NCBI RefSeq assembly: GCF_016808095.1
Contig: NC_068971.1
Coordinates: 18,774,501-18,838,500 of the forward strand
Reading direction: 5' to 3'
From: Vigna angularis
Taxonomy: Eukaryota > Streptophyta > Magnoliopsida > Fabales > Fabaceae
DNA: 64,000 nucleotides
Below, piece after piece: positions 55,919 through 64,000 of the stretch. Position numbers and translations under genes: made by a program. The stretch's first letter is position 1; each line of letters starts with the position of its first letter. The notes beneath the pieces were generated by a model. That model searched no databases. It saw only the letters and a list, made by a program, of their open reading frames with translations, and was not told the origin of the DNA.

Positions 55919-58900
55919 CACTACAAGAAATATATTTATTACCGAAGGAATAATACCGACGGCCTTATGACCTTCGGTAAATGTCGTTTACCGAAGGATT
56001 TATCGACGGTCATTTGAATGGTTAATTACCGAAGGCTTTTACCCTTCGGTAACGGGGACAGTGACAGTACCGAAGGAATACGCCATTCTCCCATTCCCAC
56101 ATTTTAGTGAAATTAGAATTAGGGATTTCGCTCTCCCATTCTCGGAAAATCAGTCTCTGTGAAACCATCTCTCCCCAGAAACCTCTCTCGACCCTAATCT
56201 CCCTCTCTCGACCCTAATCTCCCCCTAGCCTTTACGTCATTCTCCCTTTTGTGATTTGATCCACTCCTCAATCGTGGTGTGCTTATTCGTCTATCGTGGA
56301 AGGAAATTGACCCTAAGGAAGTTGGTTGGTGAGGTGAGGGTTTACATTGTCGTTGGAAGGGGTTTCGTGACGGTGGTGAGGCAGCTTGAGGAGGGTGCTA
56401 TGGCGGCCTGAGTAGGGTTTGGCTATCGCGACGCCGCCAATCGAAGGGGTGCGTGACGAAACCGTTGTTGCTGCGTGAGGAGGTATGTTCAAACTGTGTT
56501 GACACATTTTCGTTTTGAATATCATTGCATTGCATTGAAGTTGTTGTTGAGTGGTAATGTATATTCTGGTTTTGTGGTTTCGATTAGGGGCTGAGGCACA
56601 GTTGTTGAAGGGCTGCAGTTGAAGTGAAGTGTCCAAGATTTCATCATTTCCAGGTACATCATTTATGTTTAAGGACATGTCTTTATTGTATGAACTGTTG
56701 CCACTGTATTTGGTTGAGTGTGATGTTGTTGTCCTAAGTGCACAATAGATTTGAGCTCGTAAACGTGTGCATATATCAACACTTGTGCCCCCAACTCTTT
56801 ATTAGAATCCCTTTCCCTTTCACCATCTCTTGAAACCCATCTTTCAACAACCACTTCTCCAATTGCTCTGTTCCATATGCACATCTAATTACCAAAATGA
56901 ATGCCCTTTTCATTCATTCCAATCCTCACACTAATTGTATTAATTGGTCAGGATCTGGATGGTTTAGGCTGCCAAGGACATAAGTCCTACACACCATAGC
57001 TTATGCCTTGTAACCCTTTCATACTCTTTAACATACTGGAAAATTAGAGTATGCTCTGCTGGGTTATAATGATTGGTTGGGTCTAAAGTGAACTTAAAGG
57101 TTTAATTAGGTTATGGGAGCTTGTAGACTAGAATTGTAATACTGCAACACTTACTGTGTGGTGTTTTGTTCTTCATGAGGCTAGAATGGTCAATTAGAGT
57201 GCAATTAGATGGTTTTTTTATGTTTTGCAAATTGCCTTGATTGTCCAATACCACTTTCGTTTGATCTTGAATGGTCCATTATGATCCTACCACATAAAAA
57301 TAGCTGTTGTTTTTGATCTCAAATAGGTAGAACAACATTTGAAACTATTGTTTTAAATCTGGTTTGGCATATAGATCATTGTTGAATATCTTATAGTAAT
57401 CTTCTAGTGTCTTGTTGATGTTGTTGCACCCGCAGATACTGACTGTGTTCTTCACCTTTTTCCCCAAAAGTTTGAAGATATCAGTAATTACAATTGACCC
57501 TGAGATTCAAGAAGTGGGTATATATATGTTACAATAAGTAGTGAATCCAAGGAGAAGATATATAGGAGAAATAATAAACTATTGATAACAAAAACAAGCT
57601 CCATCGTAAGGAGAAAGCCCAATGGTTTTCTCAGAGGATAGTGTAGTGAGGGGATGTCATGAGATAGTAGAGTCTAAGTTGGTGAGCACCAGACTCATAT
57701 CTCATAATGACAAGGACATAGGTCAACTCCTGCTACCTATGTGAGGACCTTGTTGGTGGACAATGGCTAAGTATGTTTATAAGTAGTCATAGAGCTTGAA
57801 GGCCTACCCTGGTCTTGGGGAACTTGTGGGACCTAAGTCCTCTAACTTTTTTTCTAAGTAAACAACCTTTTTCATTCTGTTTATCGTTTTTTAGGATGAC
57901 CATAATTAATGTTTAAGGTCAAATATTCAATACTTGAAAACCTGTTATATAAGATTATTGTTGTCAAGCTTTTTTTATTTGGTGTCTGTTTTCTTGCTTC
58001 CCATTAATTGGTGCTGCCAGGTCATTGATATTTTGTTCTAAAAAGTGATCATGTTGCTGGAAACAGATTTTTTTTATATATATATAATCCAGTACACGTT
58101 GTTGTCCAGTGAATTGGTGCTATTTATGGTGTTGTGAAGACCTTTTTGACTTATTTTGTTTTGGAGCACACTGCTGATTTGGTGCAACTTAGATGTTTAT
58201 AATGTATGCTATTTTTTTGGGTGCATTAAAGTGGGTTTAGGAAGGGTTCAAGTTGCATGGTTTAGTGCATATATAATGGATATATTGTCCTAAAAAATCA
58301 TCCATGTTAGGGTGCTTAGTGCAGTAACTTTCTGGTCAAAAAAATTGTATGTTTTAAAATGTGAATGGGTGTAGTAAATCAAAGTGTTGCCCTAGATATT
58401 TGAGTTGGTGTATTGCGGTGCATTTTGTTGGGTTATATAATTTTATTAGGCCATTGAAATCTTGATTTCTATCTCATTCAACACGAAAAAAAAAGCAATA
58501 AAAACTGTTGTTGTTTTGTTTTTTTTATGAACGTGAATTCATGGTTTTTGTTCTTTGGGTGCATTGCTTTTTTTTTTTTTGAATTTTTGGATGCCTGCCT
58601 CTGAAAAATGTGATGCTAGAAAATCCAGTTTTGGTGTTTTGTTATTTTCTGGAAACATGGTTTGAAACCTAATGTTATTGGATGTTGCTGGAGTTTCTTT
58701 TCGGTCCAGTATGTGTAAAAATTATGGTGCTATGCTTGCTGTTTTTGTGTGTTTTATGGCAAAATTTTGGTGCATTAAAGTGATGTTTATTGTCTCCAAT
58801 AGGCACAACTTGGTCCTATATCCCTTCCTTTTGCTAAAGAGAACAACGGTAATTGCTAGATGGTGGTAATTCCCAATTACAGTATAAAATTGTGGGAGAT

Positions 58901-59187
58901 TTAAATATCGTTCAGGGGCATTTACCGAAGGCTTTAGCCCTTCGGTAATAACCGAGGGCTTTTGTCCTTCGGTAATTACCGAAGGCTTTTGCCTCTCGGT
59001 AATTACCGAAGGCTTTTGGCCCTCGGTAATTACCGAAGGGCTAAAGCCCTCGGTAAATGTTAGCGACAAGGGATTTACCGAGGGCTCTTTGGCCGTCGAT
59101 AAGCCTTCGGTAATTACCTTTTACCGACGGTTTTGGGCTGTTTCCGAGGGCTTCTGGCCTTCGGTAATGCCCTTCTTTTTTGTAGTG
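55919..59187. mobile_element. Non-autonomous CACTA, CCGAAGG/CCTTCGG family
   Basis: Ends CACTACAAGAAATATATTT (left) and CTTCTTTTTTGTAGTG (right), with TCA on both sides (55916-55918, 59188-59190). Subterminal regions carry TACCGAAGG and CCTTCGGTAA repeats. In the right 260 bp these are tandem palindromes of about 32-35 bp. The interior (56100-58900) has a CT-rich leader-like part but no transposase. Length 3.27 kb. Likely a deletion derivative mobilised by relatives such as the element at 27429. Confidence 0.9.
58915..59175. repeat. Tandem palindromes in CACTA subterminal region
   Basis: Repeats of ACCGAAGGC-TTTTG-CCCTTCGGT with small changes. Each unit is an inverted repeat able to form a hairpin. 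The minus-strand frame rich in SVITEGQKP is only this repeat translated. Confidence 0.85.
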
Positions 59188-59382
59188 TCAGCTGCTCCAG
59201 CTCTACTACCCTAAGCTTGCTACCACATTATGAAACTCATCCATGGTCCACCTGTGTGTTGGGGGTGTATCATACATCCCAATAATCATCTCAGCTGTGG
59301 CCACCTTCCCTCTGTTGATCGACTGCATCTGAGCATCTATAAGAGACATGTACATGTCCCTCATCTAAAATGGCTCTGTGAT
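59188..59382 (-). pseudogene. Athila downstream ORF, middle piece
   Basis: Encodes MRDMYMSLIDAQMQSI, then GKVATAEMIIGMYDTPPTHRW and a short end before the CACTA. A TAG precedes MRDMYM. In-frame continuity with the piece ending at 61071 is restored by removing 59383-61070 and one copy of GTGAT. Confidence 0.7.
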
Positions 59383-61070
59383 AGGCTATCGTTAAAGCTA
59401 TCAAATTAATACTACTTTTCAAGGCAACTTCAGTATTGCTAAGTAGTATTCAAGAAAGTAGATAAGGTTAAAGTAACCCTGAGTCATCTCCCAATGAATA
59501 TGGAATTGCCTTTTAATATTTGAATCTTATGAATGCAATGCAATGTTCAAGAATAAAAATGATGTTTGGAGAAGGTTTAAAGAACAAATAAGAAACTTAA
59601 AAACGATTATAATGAAATAGGCTAATTCCACTGCTTTCCCAAGATAGATTCATCATTGGTTATTCACAGATAATTGTTTAATTGATTATTATTTAAGTTT
59701 CAAATTAATTAAAGTACATTCTTAATTAATTTGAGGGCGATCATGCACTTAACCCAAGTAAATTCTTAATCAAATGTAAAACCTTTCTAGATTATTCACA
59801 ATGAATTCAACCAAAGTACATTCTCAATCAAATCCTATTGTGTTTAATCTTGTCTATTCTTAAATCGCCTAACCAAATTAAAAACTAATCAATCAAAGTA
59901 AATTCTCAATTGATTATAGTTCCAATTATTACTACCAATCAAAGTACATTCTCAATTGATAGTAAAAACCATTTAATCATATGAAAGTTCCTAAATTAAA
60001 TCAAAGTAGATTCTCAATTAAACCTAGAAACCCTAAAACTCAGATAATCAATATGCATGTAGATTCAAACACATTATGATGCAAAAATCTTTTCTTTTAA
60101 TTTGATAGAGAGATGAAAGACATAGAGAGAGAACAACTTAAATGAATAATCAAAATAAACAATTGCATTAACTCAATCTAACCTCAGAATCCATAATGGA
60201 ATTACAGCAGAATATCCCTAGATGCTTAGCTCTCCATGAATGGAGTTGAATAAAAGATGAAATAAGAGAGAGAGAAGTGGTGAATGAATGAATGAAGTGA
60301 AGTCCCTTCTGCCTCCCTTGGGTATCTTTATATAGGCTTGATTGGGCTTGGACTTTGAATATTCAGTTGACAAAATCTTTTATCTTATATCTTCCAAATA
60401 ACTATAAGATTTAGATAATTATAACATTATTTGGAAGATATTTTCTGTTGATATTCCCAAATTAATTCAACAATTGAATTTTATATTTTAGCTTTTCTGA
60501 ATTTCCAAAATTACACATAAGCCTTGAAATTTCCTCTATCTACACTATAGCCCCTTCATAATTCTCCAAAATTGCACCAGAACCCCTGTTTGACCAACCT
60601 TGACCAGATTCAAATATGTTGACCAGTTTTGACCAGAGAGGTCGCGCCCAATGAGGTTCTGCCACGTGTCTGCCCCCTTTCCACCCAAAATTAGGGTTTT
60701 CCAGATTGGGGAAAACGTTTCCCCCTACGCCGCGCTGCTATTGGAGAAGAAGCTCTTCTCCTCCTCGATGTGCGATGGTGATGAAGAGGCGCGATGAAAA
60801 TCGCGATTGGGTTTCTGGATTTTTATGATTTGCAGGTCTGAGATGATGGTTGGGAAGATGAATGGTGGCTCTACAGCGGCGGCTTGGTGGTTGACGGTGT
60901 GGCTGCAGGTTGGTTTGATGGGCTTTGGTGGTGGTGGCTGCGATTTCGCAAGTTCGAGAATGGAAGATGATGAAGGTCGCGTTCGAACCTTGGTGTGCGT
61001 CTTCCAGCACGATGGCGATGATTGAGGATGGCACAGCAGAAATCGCGAGGAAGATGGTGGCGGAGTTCTA
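59383..61070 (-). mobile_element. Insertion of unknown class, 1,688 bp
   Basis: Splits the downstream ORF. GTGAT flanks it (59378-59382, 61071-61075), but the ends are not TG/CA and no terminal inverted repeat is evident. On the minus strand a TATA-like CTATATAAAG lies near 60332. The 3' part (59640-60000 on the plus strand) repeats CAAAGTA(C/G)ATTCTCAATT. The frames at 60725-61224 are mostly this insertion fused to the ORF. Possibly an LTR with non-canonical ends. Confidence 0.5.
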
Positions 61071-62008
61071 GTGATTGCCTGATGCGATACCTGACCCTGT
61101 GGTGGTCTTCTTCCTCTACGAGGACGGAGCGGTGGTACTGGCTGAGCTGCCTCATCACCTCCACAATACTTTCTGTAATAGGCCTCATCAATAGCTTTTT
61201 TCGACCTCTCAAATGGTGGAACAAAGATGTTCACTCCAGCAAGCTCACATAAGTATGTGATCAAAGAGGGGTGTCCCAAAGGTGCCTTGGTGTTCATAGT
61301 GTTGGCACACATCTGTATCTCATTGGGTATCACCTGGCCAATGTTAATGCTCAACCCTCTTAGCACACAATACAACAAAAGTGCCCTGCTAATGGTGATA
61401 TCAGAGACATGGGAGCACGGCTGAATATTAGCGTGAAAGAAAGCCATCCAATACTTTGCTAGAGGAGTCAAATCAGTTCTCCTAATGTTCACCACTGCAC
61501 CATTCTTGTTTCTCTGAAAATGCCCTCTAGGCACACACATCACACTCTCTACATCATCAAAATTTGTTCCTTCCTCCATATTGAGGGCGAATTGACACTG
61601 CTCACCCACCCATTCAGTATCTAAAAATTTGTTGATAGAGTGAGGATCATATCGAATGACGTGGCCTCTAACATAGCTCAAGTAATCCTCAGCAAGATGA
61701 TCACCCAACCTCCTTGCGTTGGTGTAAAATTCTTTCACCACTGCTATGTTAGCTGGTGCAGGGTATGTGGCTAGCCTCCTCCAGTTCCTACTCACAATTT
61801 GCTCTCCAAACTGAGGAGCTAGATCAGGAATCAATCCAGCTTTCCTTTCCATCAGAAGCCTCCTATCTTGGACAATTTTAAAATGTTTCTCATGCTTGCG
61901 GGAAAGGAACTTGCTAGAGTGGGTGCGTTCTGGTTCCTTATCCTTCCTCTTGGTTCCTATAGTCTTGTATCTCTTGTCAGATGAAGAGGCCATCCCTACA
62001 TCAAACAC
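61071..62008 (-). pseudogene. Athila downstream ORF (plant transposon-protein family), first piece
   Basis: Probable start at 61993 (MASSSDKRYK); an in-frame ATG lies 15 bases earlier. A basic N-terminus is followed by a folded region with KAGLIPDLAPQFGEQI, NWRRLATYPAPANI, VKEFYTNARRLGD, VRGHVIRYDPHSIN, ISRALLLYCVLRGLSINIG and CELAGVNIFVPP, ending in a basic RPRRGRRP stretch. I recognise it as the 'putative plant transposon protein' family often annotated at Athila loci, in the position of the env-like ORF. No transmembrane helix or signal peptide is visible, so an envelope role is unsupported here. About 400 residues in total over three pieces; broken by two insertions. Confidence 0.7.
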
Positions 62009-62940
62009 AATTCACCAAACCACAAGACATGTTGTTAATCATTAGTAAACCACAAAACAACACTCCAAAACCATGCCAAATCACCGTTGAGGGCAAACAG
62101 AGCACCTCAGCGCAACCTGCACATCCAACCAGCAAGTAAAGGAAGCATAAAAAGCCAAAGAAAACAACTCTGTCAGAATCACGCTCAGGGGAAATTTCTG
62201 CTGAGCGGCGATTCTGCAGATTTTTCATGTTTGCTTTTAAAATGTCTTATTCTCCACCCTTATGCAATCTTCTTAGTTCCAGACCTAAATCAAGCATTTT
62301 AATCGATTCAAACAGTAATTAATTGATCAAATCATGCATAAAAATCAAAATCCCTAAAGAATCATGCTTAAACAACCAACTTCATATCAATTCATTCTTT
62401 CAAGAACCCTAGAATGAAAATTGCTTGAACTTACTTGAGTGGAGATGCTAGATGAATGAAAAATGCTCTAGGATTTGAAGAAATCAGCCCCCAATTGCAG
62501 TGCTCTCACCAAACCCAAAAATTGGATGGAACCCTAGTGAGAAAGTGAATGAAGGAGAGGTTTTGTAAAGAGAGAAGAGGGAAAGAGTGTAGAGAACTCT
62601 TTAGAAAGTGTTTAGAGTGTGTGGGAAGAAGGAAATCTGAAAATAGAGGTAAAGTCGTGTCCTAGGGTATAAAAATACCCTAATGGGCCCTACTCCCGCT
62701 AAGCCCAAATGGACCAAACAATTAAACCCCAAGTCTGCAGTGCTACCGCTCAGCGGAAATTACCCCTGAGCGGCATTTGCGTGACTTATTCTCCTTCTTT
62801 CTAGCTCGCCCTAGGTGTCTTATACTCATGCCTCTTACTCACTCCATGCATTTAATTTCTCCCATCACTCAAACATTCAATCCCTGTCATGCAACTAAAT
62901 CAGAATCAAAACAAACAAACAGAATAAAATAAATCAACTG
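62009..62940 (-). other. Leader between cassette and downstream ORF
   Basis: Non-coding, about 930 bp. Matches 16614-17467 and 110-540. Includes GGTATAAAAATACCC (minus strand, near 62668) and CCGCTCAGCGG motifs (62170-62215, 62750). Confidence 0.55.
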
Positions 62941-63244
62941 GGTTGCCTCCTAGGTAGCGCTTGTTTACCGTCACGAGCCTGACCCAAAATCCATCAACAC
63001 CCATTAGTAGGTGCAATTCTTTCTTACCAACACCCATCAATAGGTGTAACAAACTTAGTATCCTTCAGTATATACTTAACCATCTAGCATCCATCAGTAG
63101 ATGCTATACCAAAAATTTTCAAAATAAAATGTCCAAAATTTATAAAATTACTTCACCCAAAATAAAAACTAATGAAATTAATGTTCTCAAATCACTGGGA
63201 TGCCTCCCAGCAAGCGCTCTTTTAACATGACTAGCTTGACCCAG
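62941..63244 (-). other. Athila cassette, reversed: motif B, four hairpins, motif A
   Basis: Plus-strand order: motif B 62941-62985; hairpins 62997-63014, 63030-63047, 63057-63076 and 63085-63106; motif A 63191-63244. On the minus strand the stems are TAGCATC/GATGCTA, AGTATA/GATACT (one mismatch), ACACC/GGTGT and GCACC/GGTGT (one G-U), in the same order as at 16442-16552. It lies between the protease tail and the leader of the downstream ORF. Confidence 0.72.
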
Positions 63245-63250
63245 TAAAGT

Positions 63251-63437
63251 TCAAGTTCCATCTTCCATGTTGGTTTTCATCTTATTGTCATCACACGAAC
63301 TCATCAACAACTTCCGGTCCACCTTCTTGACTCTCCTTGAATATGGAGCTTCAATTTCAGTCACTTCATTCTCTTTATAGTCTTTCACAACCCATATTTT
63401 GTTCTTGAATCTTACATGTTTACCAAGTTGAGAAAGA
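63251..63437 (-). pseudogene. Protease-tail fragment of Athila-like Gag-protease
   Basis: The minus strand encodes KNKIWVVKDYKENE, EIEAPYSRRVKKVDRK and the stop at 63251. Upstream it is joined to mid-LTR sequence at about 63438, so gag and protease are deleted. Confidence 0.75.
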
Positions 63438-64000
63438 GTGAAACCCGAGAAAGGTGAGAAAGGAGTTGTAGCATCCAAAATCCTCCTCCAAAGGGTGAAA
63501 GAATGTGTTTCTGCTTCGTTCCAGCCAAAGATGGCTGACCTAGGTTAACTAAAACCTTATATAATATTCTAAAAATTACAGAAAAGTAAGCGTAAGCCCA
63601 TAAGAATGCCGCTTAGCAATAACTATGATGAGTCAATATTTTCTTGATTTCACTTAGCTTATTGTGCTAGATTTAATCAAGGAATTGTGCTTGAATGTCT
63701 AGTATTTTCCCATTTTTGCTAATTGTGCTTAATTTGACCAGAAATTCTTATTTTAATTAATTTGAATTATTTGAGACTAATCATTTGCATTATTAATTAC
63801 AGGGAAATTGTTGGATAATATTTTGGGATATTAAGGGGCTGCCACATAATTCAAGACTCTCCACAAAAGAAGTGTGGAGAAGAAAAAGGGGTGATTTTAA
63901 TCTTTGGGCGTGACTTCTATTCTGCCCCTCAGCTGCAGTTTTGCCCCTCAACGGTGACTGCGGGTCTTCAAAGTGTCGCTCAGCGGTAAATACCGCTGAG
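63438..64000 (-). repeat. Athila-like LTR fragment with an LTR piece inserted
   Basis: Minus-strand LTR U3-R sequence (63438-63625 and about 63908-64000), interrupted by a piece of the TGATGAGTC-family LTR beginning at 63626. The piece keeps the first 230 bases or so of that LTR and has no clear right end or duplication. The fragment continues past the window edge. Confidence 0.65.

Noticed and set aside
56313..56884. Minus-strand frames inside the CACTA as captured gene
   Set aside because: No recognisable domain; short frames in CT-rich leader-like sequence shared with the element at 27429.
58722..59069. Minus-strand frame with repeated SVITEGQKP
   Set aside because: Direct translation of CACTA subterminal palindromic repeats.

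Overview
This is a gene-poor, transposon-saturated stretch of a plant nuclear genome, most likely a legume of the Vigna/Phaseolus type. That assignment is an inference from the style of the Athila-like LTR retrotransposons, the CACTA transposons and the two host-gene fragments. I see no intact host gene, RNA gene or CRISPR array. Nearly all sequence is Ty3/gypsy retrotransposon (an Athila-like family, a Reina-like chromovirus, a Tekay-like family and a further Athila/Tat-type family), plus CACTA DNA transposons and solo LTRs, nested several levels deep. Family names rest on motifs recognised by eye.

Layout. (1) 1-8774: a minus-strand Athila-like element. Its gag is split by a solo LTR (1584-6271, target duplication TCAAG), which is itself hit by a CACTA element (4170-6262, target duplication GGT). 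(2) 8775-10200: LTR fragments of Athila and probable copia type. (3) 10386-11646: an ABCB transporter pseudogene. Next to it lies a Reina-like chromovirus (11686-21644, target duplication ATGTT) whose centre is replaced by plus-strand Athila sequence (11839-19139). (4) 21650-29329: AT-rich DNA, CACTA ends and a solo LTR (24433-26087, target duplication GGTGG). (5) 29330-33493: the best-preserved Athila-like element, inserted in a CACTA whose transposase-associated domain follows at 33494-34322. (6) 35058-35246: a beta-galactosidase exon fragment. (7) 37033-41970: another Athila-like copy, cut by LTR pieces. (8) 41973-48323: unassigned LTR-like DNA and a minus-strand gypsy element with a deleted gag. 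(9) 48324-53631: a decayed Tekay-like element. (10) 53632-64000: a minus-strand Athila-like copy whose downstream ORF is split by an unknown insertion (59383-61070) and a CACTA (55919-59187, target duplication TCA).

The most interesting structure belongs to the Athila-like family. Three copies share the order gag - protease - short tail, with no reverse transcriptase or integrase. Then comes a non-coding cassette: motif A, an array of short hairpins with a constant loop and compensating stem changes, and motif B, a relative of A. A downstream ORF with an acidic tail follows in one copy, then one more hairpin of the same kind. The family also has a doubled primer-binding-site region, a long pyrimidine-rich leader ending in a splice-acceptor-like site, and variable W-box arrays in U3. 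It looks like a non-autonomous lineage with its own RNA architecture, mobilised in trans by full Athila elements.
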